Part shown: positions 25,322-33,577 of the stretch, one piece after another
How the letters are laid out: each line of letters begins with the position of its first letter
How positions within the stretch are numbered: the stretch's first letter is position 1
Source: Paenibacillus silviterrae
GTDB taxonomy: Bacteria > Bacillota > Bacilli > Paenibacillales > NBRC-103111
Direction: 5' to 3'
DNA: 64,000 nt
Assembly (NCBI RefSeq): GCF_030167925.1
Contig: NZ_JASKUT010000002.1
Coordinates: 1,860,001 to 1,924,000, forward strand
Made by a program: the position numbers and the translations under genes
Notes under the pieces: model-generated
Databases searched by the model: none
Told to the model about the DNA's origin: nothing
The model's input: the letters and a program-made list of their open reading frames with translations, nothing else

Positions 25322-25885
25322 GTGGGTAACAGGGTGCAGTTTGACGACGTTCATGAGGCGGCCATGCACTTGAACGAGGTACGAATAAGTTATTGGACCA
25401 GCCATACCGTCTTCTCCTATTCCTGGTGGTTTTTGTTGATTTCTACAGCCGGGGCCTTTCTGCTATGGATAAAGCTTGTTGACCGCAAGCGGCTGTTGGA
25501 GATTAGCCTGTTCGGCTCCTTGGCGCTGACCCTCATCATGCTGCTCGATATGATCGGAGGCGAGCTGCAGCTTTGGGATTACCCGACGATGGTGCTGCCC
25601 TGGGGACCTAGAAATGTTTGTGTGGACATCATAATGACCGTAATCTATATGCTGATCTACCAATACGCCGTAAGATGGAGCACCTTCATCCTCGCCATCC
25701 TGATCATGTCATTTCTCTTTAGCTTTGTTTTCGAGCCTATTGCCGTTTGGTTGAGGGTGTACTTCCCTATTGTTTGGCAGCATTACTACTCTATTCCCGG
25801 ATATCTGCTGATCGGTATTTTGATGAAGCGGGTGCTGCATGTATTTCTTCGATTCCAACATTCGGGGAAGGCCGCTAACAGGTGA
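25322..25885 (+). CDS. CBO0543-like polytopic membrane protein
   Basis: 187 residues with five or so membrane spans. The pattern includes VFSYSWWFLLISTAGAFLLW, an acidic-capped span ending DMIGGELQLWDYP, and GPRNVCVDIIMTVIYM. A conserved family like this is widespread in spore formers and has no known function. The GTG start at 25322 is chosen because GGAGG is eight bases upstream. It stands alone; the next gene begins 87 bp later. Confidence 0.65.
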   Translation: MGNRVQFDDVHEAAMHLNEVRISYWTSHTVFSYSWWFLLISTAGAFLLWIKLVDRKRLLEISLFGSLALTLIMLLDMIGGELQLWDYPTMVLPWGPRNVCVDIIMTVIYMLIYQYAVRWSTFILAILIMSFLFSFVFEPIAVWLRVYFPIVWQHYYSIPGYLLIGILMKRVLHVFLRFQHSGKAANR

Positions 25886-25972
25886 GTGCGCCGCTGTGTT
25901 GTTATTTGGATGCGAGGCATAGTGATGATATACTGCTAGTAGGAAGCATCCATTCGAACGGAGGGATCGACA

Positions 25973-26551
25973 ATGGGGTTGCCTGATAAAAAAACACCTG
26001 TAACCTATGCGGATTACCTGACTTGGGATGAGGGCTTGCCTTGCGAGGTCTTAAACGGCGAAATTATTAATATGACACCATCTCCCACTCCAAGGCATCA
26101 AGATATACTTGGAGGTATTTACACGGAGTTCAGAGCTTTTCTTAAGGGGAAAGCCTGCCGAGCTTTCATTTCTCCGATCGATGTCTGCTTGTTCGCCACG
26201 GATGAAACCAAGGAAACGGAAATAATGGACTGGCTTCAGCCGGATTTGCTGGTTGTCTGCGACTCGAACAAAATCAAAGAAAAGCGGATTGTCGGGGTGC
26301 CCGATATGGTGATGGAGGTGCTGTCCCCTTCTACAACGAAAACAGACCGGGTTCTTAAATTTAATACTTATGCCAAAGCCGGTGTAAAGGAATATTGGAT
26401 TGTTGACCCTTACCATGAGTTTATAGAGTCATTTCGACTTCACAATAACTCTTATGAAAGAACGGGGCAATATTTCCGATCAGATATCATCCCATTGAGC
26501 TTATTTGATGATTTCGCAATTGATTTAAGCACGATCTTTATTGATGATTAG
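25973..26551 (+). CDS. Uma2-family PD-(D/E)XK nuclease-like protein
   Basis: 192 residues of the Uma2 (DUF820) family. Typical features are YADYLTWDEG, CEVLNGEIINMTPSPTPRHQ, WLQPDLLVV (the catalytic Asp), MVMEVLSPSTTKTDRVLKFNTYAKAGVKEYWIVDP (the E-x-K segment and YW motif). The fold is that of restriction-type nucleases, but the biological role of Uma2 proteins is not established. The family is often multi-copy in cyanobacteria and some Bacillota. ATG 25973 follows GGAGGG. The gene ends just before a MITE-like inverted-repeat element. Confidence 0.85.
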   Translation: MGLPDKKTPVTYADYLTWDEGLPCEVLNGEIINMTPSPTPRHQDILGGIYTEFRAFLKGKACRAFISPIDVCLFATDETKETEIMDWLQPDLLVVCDSNKIKEKRIVGVPDMVMEVLSPSTTKTDRVLKFNTYAKAGVKEYWIVDPYHEFIESFRLHNNSYERTGQYFRSDIIPLSLFDDFAIDLSTIFIDD

Positions 26552-26606
26552 CTCTATGAAGTGAAGTATTCACAACGTTAATAATTCACTTAATCAACTA
26601 AAAAAG

Positions 26607-26762
26607 GGGCTGTCCCATAAGTAGAAATTCTACTTAAGAGGCACCCCTTTCTTCTGTTGGTTCCTTGAAAATAGGACTCATCTGCGAGTCAGTGGGAAAA
26701 TAGCTTCAGCGCGAGCGACCAACGATAAGAAGGTTATATTTTCACCGACTTATGGGACAGCA
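26607..26762. mobile_element. MITE-like element with 14-bp terminal inverted repeats
   Basis: GCTGTCCCATAAGT (26609-26622) and ACTTATGGGACAGC (26748-26761) are perfect inverted repeats about 150 bp apart. Inside are TGAAAATA/TATTTTCA, a GACTC/GAGTC hairpin, and a left-end hairpin whose arms AAAGGGG/CCCCTTT make it terminator-like for the Uma2 gene. There is no transposase frame. The right arm is inside the last codons of hemY. The size and structure suggest a non-autonomous element, related copies of which should exist in the genome. Confidence 0.55.
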
Positions 26763-28143
26763 TCCGTTCCGCAAGGATTTGCGCCGTCTTCTCCCCATTC
26801 GCAATGCAGTCTGGAATACCGACGCCGTAATAGGAGCACCCGGCCAGGAGAATGTTTGGGTCGCTCTGCCCCAGCTTCTGCACTAACGATTGAACGGTCT
26901 GAGAATGCCGTATGTGGTAATTCGGCATCGTTTCATGCCATGGCGTTACCCGAAACGTGACCGGCTTCTCCTGGATTCCCAAGCTCTTGAAGATATCGCT
27001 AAGCGCTACCTCGACAAGCTCTTCCTCCGTAAGCTTCAGCAAGCGCTCATAATGAGGATTGGAGCTCTTGTAGAACAAGCGTACGAGCAAACGATGTTCT
27101 CTCGAGGTGTGTTCCCATTTGCGGCTTGTCCAAGTGCAGGCATTGCAGATGAGATCGTCCCCTTGAGCTACGATGAAGCCTGTTCCGTCCTTCGGAAGCA
27201 GACTGTCGGAAACGTCGAATCCGAGATATACGGATATAAGAGAGCTGTTCGTCAGCTGGTTGAAATCCTCTTCCAGCTCCTCCGATTGCAGTAAGGCTTG
27301 AGCTGCATTATGCTGCGTGCTGAGAACGACATAATCGGTCTCTATCACCCGGGAGTCGGCCAGGGTAATGCGATATCGTTCACCGAGCCTCTCCAAACGC
27401 TCCGCTTTCATGCCCTTAATGATCTCTACGTCCTCCAGCTTTTGCTCCATGACATCGATGAGCGAGGAAACCCCGCCTTCGAAGGAAAGAAACTTTTTGT
27501 CCCCATTCCCCTGATATTGCTTCCTGTTCTCGGAGAAGCCCTGAATGATACTGCCGTATTTATTTTTATAATCCAGCAGGTATGGCATGGTCGAGGCGAG
27601 TGTCAGGTCGTTCAGATTCCCTGAATACACACCGGAAATGACTGGAGCAATCTGCCTCTCAACAAGCTCCTTCCCTAGGAAAGCGGTCAGGAAATGACCG
27701 ATCGAATCCGTCTTCGTGAACGTTTCATTCGGTGTGTAGAAATCCTTCAATGCTTCAACCTTGCCCTCGGCGGATATCAAATGACTCTTGGCCAGTGACT
27801 CCAAGCTGAGCGGAATTCCAAAAACCGTATCATCCGGTATTTGCTTCAGCTCGTTATCCATATAGAGAAAGGATTTTCCTGTTGCATTATAAACAACTGC
27901 ATCCTGCAGACCCAGCTCTTCGAGAAAAGGGGCTACATTCTGCTTGCGGGCCACGATGGAATCGGCGCCTGTTTCCATAATGAAGCCGTCCTCGTATGTC
28001 GTTTTGATTTTACCGCCTAGCGTAGCTTCAGCTTCCACTACGATGATGTTAGCTTTGCCCTTGCCTTCCCGAATCGCTTTTTGCAAATAGTAGGCAGCGG
28101 ACAAGCCGGTAATACCCCCGCCTATGATGACAACGGTTTTCAA
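26734..28143 (-). CDS. hemY: Protoporphyrinogen/coproporphyrinogen oxidase
   Basis: A flavoprotein oxidase of haem synthesis. The N-terminal FAD motif is LKTVVIIGGGITGLSAAYYLQ, followed by VVEAEATLGGKIKTTYEDGFIMETGADS, which is typical of HemY. The C-terminal FAD-contacting segment LLAGCSYYGVGIPDCIANGEKTA is also present. The TTG at 28143 is chosen because GAGGTG lies seven bases upstream and it gives 469 residues, the family length; longer frames to 28242 add non-conserved sequence. The last residues (LSHKSVKI) are encoded by the arm of the inverted-repeat element at 26607-26762, so the natural C-terminus may have been replaced. Confidence 0.88.
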   Translation of the reverse strand: MKTVVIIGGGITGLSAAYYLQKAIREGKGKANIIVVEAEATLGGKIKTTYEDGFIMETGADSIVARKQNVAPFLEELGLQDAVVYNATGKSFLYMDNELKQIPDDTVFGIPLSLESLAKSHLISAEGKVEALKDFYTPNETFTKTDSIGHFLTAFLGKELVERQIAPVISGVYSGNLNDLTLASTMPYLLDYKNKYGSIIQGFSENRKQYQGNGDKKFLSFEGGVSSLIDVMEQKLEDVEIIKGMKAERLERLGERYRITLADSRVIETDYVVLSTQHNAAQALLQSEELEEDFNQLTNSSLISVYLGFDVSDSLLPKDGTGFIVAQGDDLICNACTWTSRKWEHTSREHRLLVRLFYKSSNPHYERLLKLTEEELVEVALSDIFKSLGIQEKPVTFRVTPWHETMPNYHIRHSQTVQSLVQKLGQSDPNILLAGCSYYGVGIPDCIANGEKTAQILAERMLSHKSVKI

Positions 28144-28290
28144 CCCAATGCACCTCGATTTCATCCAGTTATGCCGGGCCTCCCTCAGGGGCTCTTTCAA
28201 GCTAAGGGAGAGGCTACCAACACAGTACTTAAGCAGAAGCATGGTTGTCTATGACGTATTTCACACTGCATGCGTTTCTGCTTCTTTTCG

Positions 28291-28722
28291 TTACAGCTGG
28301 TCCCGTACTTCGTCTTCAACCATCTTTTCCATTAACCGGGTGACCAATTCCCTTTCATCCGGCTGTAATTTCGTAAAGTACGAGCTGATAATTTCATTTC
28401 TCTTGGCAACTGCCCTTGCCAGGACTTCCCTGCCGCTATCCGTCAGCTCAACGAGGATGGATCTCCGGTCCAAAGGATCATCCCCCCGCACCACGTATCC
28501 CGCATTCTCCAAGCGATCAATCATAACGGTCACCGCACTAGGCTTTACACCCAATCTCTCGGCGATCTGCGTCAGCTTGCATTTTTCCTTTTGGTTGATG
28601 AAATATAACATGAACATCTGTGGCGCTGTGATATCAGTGCCTACGCTCTGCATAATGCCTGCTTCGATGCCCCGTCTGAACGACTGAACAGCCGTATGGA
28701 TTCGATCAACCAAAGTACTCAT
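28291..28722 (-). CDS. MarR-family transcriptional regulator
   Basis: 143 residues with the MarR winged helix: LTQIAERLGVKPSAVTVMIDRLENAGYVVR and the wing DPLDRRSILVELTDSGREV. Dimerisation helices flank it. It lies 148 bp upstream of hemY on the same strand. That spacing suggests separate expression, though hemY could be a target. The ATG at 28722 is the only reasonable start. No ligand can be inferred. Confidence 0.85.
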   Translation of the reverse strand: MSTLVDRIHTAVQSFRRGIEAGIMQSVGTDITAPQMFMLYFINQKEKCKLTQIAERLGVKPSAVTVMIDRLENAGYVVRGDDPLDRRSILVELTDSGREVLARAVAKRNEIISSYFTKLQPDERELVTRLMEKMVEDEVRDQL

Positions 28723-28765
28723 TTCGCCGTTACCCCCAATGATTTCAACTTAATGGTGCCCTTGT

Positions 28766-29041
28766 TCAATTTTTTGTTCCGAATCTTTTGGCGTTCCGGT
28801 CTCTGGCGCGCTGAATTTCCACTTCACGATTACGCGGCTCCGCGTGGGTTACGAGTGAGCTAAGCAGCTTTGAAGCTGCTGCGGAGACTTCTTCTATCGC
28901 ACGCTGGAACGCTTCCTCATTGGCTTTGGAAGGCTGCTGGAAGCCGGATATCTTTCTTATGAATTGCAGGGACGCGGCCCGGATTTCATCCTCGGTTGCC
29001 GGCGGCTCGAAATTATGCAATGGTTTTATATTTCGACACAT
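28766..29041 (-). CDS. DUF2277-type protein
   Basis: 91 residues starting MCRNIKPLHNFEPPATEDEIRAA, the hallmark of the DUF2277 family, whose function is unknown. ATG 29041 is chosen over an upstream in-frame codon because AAAGGAG precedes it and MCRNI is the conserved N-terminus. Helical throughout, with conserved SKANEEAFQRAIEEV. It stands 43 bp upstream of the MarR gene on the same strand and may share its transcript. Confidence 0.8.
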   Translation of the reverse strand: MCRNIKPLHNFEPPATEDEIRAASLQFIRKISGFQQPSKANEEAFQRAIEEVSAAASKLLSSLVTHAEPRNREVEIQRARDRNAKRFGTKN

Positions 29042-29186
29042 AAGGTTCTCCTTTGGACTACTGTATACCTCCATCTTACTATACTAGGGCAGTTATCTGC
29101 CAGTCCTGCAGGCTGAAGCCCCTTGTCGAATCTTGATTTCCTGGGTAATAATTTGACAGGAGCTTAACTACAGATAATGACAGAAT

Positions 29187-29221
29187 AAAAGGCCCGCCTG
29201 TGAATGGTTTAGGCGAGCCTT
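29187..29221 (-). terminator. Terminator after the partition operon
   Basis: AAGG-CCC-GCCT and AGGC-GAG-CCTT arms around TGAATGGTTT lie just beyond the minus-strand RHH gene stop at 29231, followed on that strand by TTTTATTCTG. Confidence 0.6.
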
Positions 29222-29230
29222 ACATATATA

Positions 29231-29566
29231 TCATCCGTTTTCTTCTTCCAGCTTTTTCTTGAGAAACTCCTCTAAGGCCAGAACGGCAAAAGTGGATTTT
29301 TTCATGTATTTCCGTTCGCAGTATTGATCGATCCTCTCATCCAGCTCATAGGAGATCGCGAAGCTGACGGGTTTTACTTTCTTCACACGCTTCTCCTTCT
29401 TCACAGGCGGGGCGATTGGCTTTAGTTCCGGTTCCTGTTCGGGCTCCGGTTCCGTATACTTCGAAAGGACGCTCCTTCTTGGCTTGGACTCCAGAGGCGG
29501 AGGCGACGAAAGCTTCGTATCGAGCTCATCCAGCTGAGAAAGATTGATGTTGTTGTTGTTGCTCAT
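29231..29566 (-). CDS. Ribbon-helix-helix DNA-binding partner of ParA
   Basis: 111 residues. The N-terminal about 70 are disordered, Pro/Glu/Lys-rich (EPEPEQEPELKPIAPPVKKEKR). The C-terminal RHH fold reads PVSFAISYELDERIDQYCERKYMKKSTFAVLALEEFLKKK. In type Ib partition systems such small RHH proteins bind the centromere and repress the operon, while a flexible N-terminus stimulates the ParA ATPase. The start at 29566 is 2 bp after the parA stop and uses an AGGATAAGC site inside parA. The gene position and fold make the partition role likely. Confidence 0.75.
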   Translation of the reverse strand: MSNNNNINLSQLDELDTKLSSPPPLESKPRRSVLSKYTEPEPEQEPELKPIAPPVKKEKRVKKVKPVSFAISYELDERIDQYCERKYMKKSTFAVLALEEFLKKKLEEENG

Positions 29567-29568
29567 GC

Positions 29569-30372
29569 TTATCCTGCCTCCCCGATCTTGGTGAAGATGG
29601 TGTTCGATACGGATCGGATGTCGTTCATCACATTCTTCGTGTATTTGTTATCGAGCGTATTCAGCATGATGCCTTCATTCTTCGAAGTAGAAACTGTCGT
29701 TGAATAGCGGATGTCTCCGATAAATTTGCTTTCCATAATACCGTACTCGACCAGCTCGCTCTTCATTTGATCCAGTTGTGCACGCGCTTTTCCTTTCGTG
29801 ATCTCCACCTTGTTCCACACGAGTCCATAATCGATGTGGTAGCCTGCTTCCTGGTAATCTGAAATAATTTCTACACAACGCTTCGCCGCAAGCTTCGCGT
29901 CGAGGTCAATCTCCAATGGAATGACGCAATAGTCCGAAGCTGCAATCGAGTAATTCACCATGTCCGCGTTCTCACTTGGATGGGTATCGATCAGGATATA
30001 ATCGAAAATTTGTCGCAGCGGCTCAATCTTCTGCTTCAGCACCTCGAGCTGTTTAGGCTTCGGAACCTTACGGCTGACCCAATCCTCGTAATCGTCAATC
30101 CGTTCGTCGGAGGGTATGTAGTAAATGCTGGTATCCTTGTATTGCTGGATAACCTCCGATGGTTTGGCTTCTCCGACAAGCCAATCATACGCATTCTTCT
30201 CGAAAGAATCACGGTTCTTCAGAAAGCCGGTTGCAATAGAGGAATTCTGACAGGTATCGATAATACATACCTTCTTCCCCTGCTCATGACCGACGATGGA
30301 AATGAAACGTGCCAATGTCGATTTGCCTACACCGCCTTTGGTTGATAATACGGTAATTACTTTGCCTGTCAT
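29569..30372 (-). CDS. parA: ParA-type partition ATPase
   Basis: 267 residues with the deviant Walker A STKGGVGKSTLARF (residues 10-23), Walker A' IIDTCQNSS and Walker B YILIDTHPSENADM. The usual D-x-D-P-Q of ParA is DTCQN here, and the GK(S/T)T signature Lys is kept. There is no N-terminal HTH, so it is the short, nucleoid-binding type Ib class that relies on the RHH partner for DNA recognition. ATG 30372 follows GGAAGGGGA; upstream in-frame GTG 30393 lacks one. It is co-transcribed with the RHH gene, and the AT-rich region upstream (30400-30530) is the obvious place for a centromere. Confidence 0.85.
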   Translation of the reverse strand: MTGKVITVLSTKGGVGKSTLARFISIVGHEQGKKVCIIDTCQNSSIATGFLKNRDSFEKNAYDWLVGEAKPSEVIQQYKDTSIYYIPSDERIDDYEDWVSRKVPKPKQLEVLKQKIEPLRQIFDYILIDTHPSENADMVNYSIAASDYCVIPLEIDLDAKLAAKRCVEIISDYQEAGYHIDYGLVWNKVEITKGKARAQLDQMKSELVEYGIMESKFIGDIRYSTTVSTSKNEGIMLNTLDNKYTKNVMNDIRSVSNTIFTKIGEAG

Positions 30373-30399
30373 AGGTCTGGAATCCCCTTCCACACGTCA

Positions 30400-30532
30400 A
30401 TATTCGTATATATCCATATTCTACATCAAGCGCCAAAAATCCTCTTAACAATATTAACTTTTTTGATATTTTTGTGATGCTTAACTAAAATAATAAAATT
30501 AATAAAATAAATAATATTCATTACAATAACAA
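30400..30532. promoter_or_regulatory. AT-rich leader of the parA operon, possible parS
   Basis: This stretch before parA is strongly AT-rich with clustered AATAAA/AATATT words and an AATATT...CATATT pair near 30403-30422. Type Ib operons usually have their centromere here. I cannot define a repeat unit, so this is a location guess. Confidence 0.3.
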
Positions 30533-30566
30533 AAAGAGGCCAACCGGAAACACCGGCTGACCTTGA
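30533..30566 (-). terminator. Terminator of glpK
   Basis: On the minus strand GGTCAGCCGG pairs with CCGGTTGGCC (one mismatch pair each side of the core) followed by TCTTTTTG, 19 bp beyond the glpK stop. Confidence 0.7.
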
Positions 30567-30584
30567 GAAATCAACGTATGAGTG

Positions 30585-32075
30585 CTATTTAAAAGCCATA
30601 GCAGCGTGAACGGCTTTCTTCCAGCCGGCATATAACGAGCTTCGCTCTTGCTCTGCCATCTTTGGCTGGAAGCGGCGCTCGATATGCCACTGCTGTGCAA
30701 TTTGCTCCCGGCTCTCCCAGAAGCCGACGGCTAACCCTGCAAGGTAAGCCGCACCGAGTGCGGTGGTTTCGTTGATAACCGGACGCTCTACCGGCACACC
30801 TAGAATGTCGCTTTGAAACTCCATCAGGAAGTTGTTCTTCACGGCCCCGCCGTCTACCCGCAGCGTCGAAACCGGAAGTCCTGAATCCTGCTCCATCACA
30901 GATAAAATATCCTTGGTCTGGTAAGCTAATGATTCCAGCGTAGCCCGGATAAAATGCTCCTTCGTCGTGCCCCTTGTCAATCCGAACACGCTGCCGCGTA
31001 CCTCGCTGTCCCAGTACGGGCTGCCTAGACCTACGAAGGCGGGTACAATATAAACCCCTTCGGTGGAGGAAACCTTCACCGCATATTGCTCACTTTCGCT
31101 GGCATCGGCAAAAAGACGCAATCCGTCGCGCAGCCATTGGATCGCAGAGCCTGCAACGAAGACGCTGCCCTCCAGGGCATATTCCACCCTTCCGTTGATG
31201 CCCCACGCTATCGTAGTAATAAGACCGTGCTCCGATTTGACCGCTTGCTCTCCGGTGTTCATCAGCATGAAGCAGCCGGTTCCGTAGGTGGTCTTCACCA
31301 TCCCCTGCTCATAACACGCCTGCCCGAATAAAGCAGCCTGCTGGTCCCCTGCCGCTCCGGCAATCGGGATTGAACAGCCGTCGAACAAGCTGACGTCCGT
31401 ATATCCGTATATCTCGGAAGAGGAACGAACCTCCGGCAGCATCGCCCGTGGTACCTCCAGAATCCGAAGCAGCTCCTCATCCCATGCAAGCTCATGGATG
31501 TTAAACAGCAGTGTCCGGGAGGCATTGGAATAGTCCGTCACATGCACAGCGCCTCCGGTAAGCTTCCAAATCAGCCAGGTGTCAATGGTGCCGAAGAGCA
31601 GTTCACCTTTCTCCGCTCTTTCCCTAGCGCCATCCACGTGGTCGAGAATCCATTTCACCTTCGTTCCGGAAAAGTAGGCGTCAACGAGAAGTCCTGTCTT
31701 TTGCCGGAAGGTATCTTCCAGGCCCTGTTCCTTCAAAGCATCGCAAATATCCGCCGTTTGTCTCGATTGCCATACGATGGCATGATAGATCGGCAGACCC
31801 GTAGCGCGATCCCATACTAAGGTTGTTTCACGCTGGTTCGTGATCCCGATTCCGGCAAGCTGCTCCGGCTTAACTTGCGCTCCCTGTAAGCAAGCGGTTA
31901 TAACATTAGTAATCGATTTCCATATCTCAATTCCATTCTGCTCCACAGAGCCCGGTTGCGGAAAATATTGACGAAATTCCTCTTGCGCAGTGTACACAAT
32001 GTGCCCGTTCTTGTCGAAAAGAATTGCTCGTGAACTCGTCGTGCCTTGATCCAAAGAAAGAATATAGCGCTCCAA
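30585..32075 (-). CDS. glpK: Glycerol kinase
   Basis: 496 residues, the usual length. ATP-binding SLDQGTTSSRAILFD at the N-terminus, the glycerol site GITNQRETTLVWD, and the FGGY signatures (GSPYWDSEVRGSVFGLTRGTTKEHFIRATLESLAYQT) are all present. It phosphorylates glycerol to glycerol 3-phosphate, the substrate of the PlsY encoded in this window. The TTG at 32075 follows GGGGGAAGC. No glpF or glpD is adjacent, so it is a stand-alone copy. The His that PTS HPr phosphorylates in Bacillota GlpK would lie near TKEHFIRATLE, and a His is there. Confidence 0.95.
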   Translation of the reverse strand: MERYILSLDQGTTSSRAILFDKNGHIVYTAQEEFRQYFPQPGSVEQNGIEIWKSITNVITACLQGAQVKPEQLAGIGITNQRETTLVWDRATGLPIYHAIVWQSRQTADICDALKEQGLEDTFRQKTGLLVDAYFSGTKVKWILDHVDGARERAEKGELLFGTIDTWLIWKLTGGAVHVTDYSNASRTLLFNIHELAWDEELLRILEVPRAMLPEVRSSSEIYGYTDVSLFDGCSIPIAGAAGDQQAALFGQACYEQGMVKTTYGTGCFMLMNTGEQAVKSEHGLITTIAWGINGRVEYALEGSVFVAGSAIQWLRDGLRLFADASESEQYAVKVSSTEGVYIVPAFVGLGSPYWDSEVRGSVFGLTRGTTKEHFIRATLESLAYQTKDILSVMEQDSGLPVSTLRVDGGAVKNNFLMEFQSDILGVPVERPVINETTALGAAYLAGLAVGFWESREQIAQQWHIERRFQPKMAEQERSSLYAGWKKAVHAAMAFK

Positions 32076-32259
32076 CCAAGCTTCCCCCTATCCACAAGTG
32101 ACGTTGATATGAAAAAAGAGACCATGGCCAAATAGCCCCTACATGTAGAGGGCAATTGACGTGGATCTCCATTTCTCCATCACTCGATTTATGAACTTAC
32201 TTCTTAAGGTATATGAAAATGTATGCGGTGTCAACGCTGAAATCAGGTTTCAGGCACAC

Positions 32260-32448
32260 TCAGCCCTTCGTCAATGTCAGTCCCTCCAACGATGGCAGAA
32301 CAGTAACGTTAAGCTTGCCTGCTATCAGGCCGTACATACCGTCGCGGCGGAACTTCTCCTGATAAGCATACACCCACATTCTCTTGCTTTCATCGAAGCC
32401 CAGGTATTTCATATACTGCATTCTTTGCTTTAGCTCATGAATCGTCAT
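32260..32448 (-). CDS. Small hypothetical protein (62 residues)
   Basis: The frame MTIHELKQRMQYMKYLGFDESKRMWVYAYQEKF has natural-looking composition and codon pattern, a helical amphipathic N-terminus, and a hydrophobic C-terminal half. The ribosome binding site (AAGGG, twelve bases upstream) is weak, and the start at 32448 is uncertain. I do not recognise a family. It precedes glpK on the same strand by about 185 bp. Downstream of it the leader before glpK shows nothing else I can identify. Confidence 0.45.
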   Translation of the reverse strand: MTIHELKQRMQYMKYLGFDESKRMWVYAYQEKFRRDGMYGLIAGKLNVTVLPSLEGLTLTKG

Positions 32449-32533
32449 ATATGCAGAATCCCTTCGTTCTAGGTTGTTGCTACAACCTTCGGAAACCGAA
32501 AGAGAATTTAGGGGATATAGCACACCGGGAATA

Positions 32534-32563
32534 TAAGGAAAAGGCAACCGGCGGCTGCCCTTG
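32534..32563 (-). terminator. Terminator of the TauE-type exporter gene
   Basis: On the minus strand AAGGGCAGCC and GGTTGCCTT arms around GCC, then TTCC, directly after the stop at 32568. Confidence 0.55.
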
Positions 32564-32567
32564 AGAC

Positions 32568-33446
32568 TTATTCTGCCATAGCAATCCTTCTCCTATGGAT
32601 CAATTGATATGCAATCGTGATCAACCAAAGAGTTATCAAAACGACGTAGATTGCCGTCGTCCAAGAATCTGGAATCATCGCTATGGATTGGATCAAGGTT
32701 CTCAGATTGGTAAGAATAATAAAACCACCCACAACAACTCCCATAATATAGGAGGGGATGATCTTAACGAGCCATGCTGCTAGCGGCGCCGCCAGTACAC
32801 CTCCGATTACGAACGCAAGAACCCATGTAAAATTAAATGTCTCCCATCCAAGAAATAGCACGAAGCCTGCTGTAGCTGAAACAGCTATGGCAAATTCGCT
32901 TGTATCCACCGTGCCGATCACCTTACGCGGCGTTGCACCGTTCTTGGCAAGCAATGCAGGGGTGGTCACCGGTCCCCATCCGCCGCCGCCGACGGCATCC
33001 ATAAATCCGGCAATAATCCCAAGCGGTGTGAGAAAAGCTGTAGAATATTTGGCCGGTTTCTCAGGAGCCGGGTCCGACTTCTTTTTGACAAGAAATCGAA
33101 ACATAATGTAAATTCCTAAGATGGTTAAGAAGGCTGAAGCAAAGGGCTTGATCATGTGTCCCGGGACGGAGCTTAGGAAGGCTGCCCCGATGAATGCGCT
33201 GATGGATCCGGGGATGACCAGTCTTAACAGGATGCTGCGATCAACATTCTTGAACCATAGATGGGATGCTCCGGATGCGGCGGTCGTAGCAATCTCCGAC
33301 ATATGAATGGAGGCGGACGCAACGGCAGGCGCAACGCCGAACATTAGCAGCAGTGATGCGGAGGTAGCGCCATACGCCATCCCCAGGGCTCCATCGATCA
33401 GCTGTGCGAAGAAGCCGATAATGGAGAATAAAACCAATCTTCTCAT
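32568..33446 (-). CDS. TauE/SafE-family sulfite/anion exporter
   Basis: 292 residues, eight or so membrane spans in two repeats. The first repeat starts IGFFAQLIDGALGMAYGATSASLLL and the second IAGFMDAVGGGGWGPVTTPALL, both typical of the TauE/SafE family that exports sulfite, sulfoacetate or related organosulfur anions. ATG 33446 follows GGAGGTG. No sulfur-metabolism gene is adjacent, so the substrate is open. Its GGGGWGP motif is the usual family signature. Confidence 0.85.
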   Translation of the reverse strand: MRRLVLFSIIGFFAQLIDGALGMAYGATSASLLLMFGVAPAVASASIHMSEIATTAASGASHLWFKNVDRSILLRLVIPGSISAFIGAAFLSSVPGHMIKPFASAFLTILGIYIMFRFLVKKKSDPAPEKPAKYSTAFLTPLGIIAGFMDAVGGGGWGPVTTPALLAKNGATPRKVIGTVDTSEFAIAVSATAGFVLFLGWETFNFTWVLAFVIGGVLAAPLAAWLVKIIPSYIMGVVVGGFIILTNLRTLIQSIAMIPDSWTTAIYVVLITLWLITIAYQLIHRRRIAMAE

Positions 33447-33577
33447 GAAGCACCTCCACGGATTCCGGATGATACCTATTCACTATATTATCAGCGAATG
33501 TCATTGGTTCCGTGGGAAATGACGAAGAAGCGCATTGCCTAAGCCCAATTTGTGGGCGCAAGACGATGCGCTTCTCA

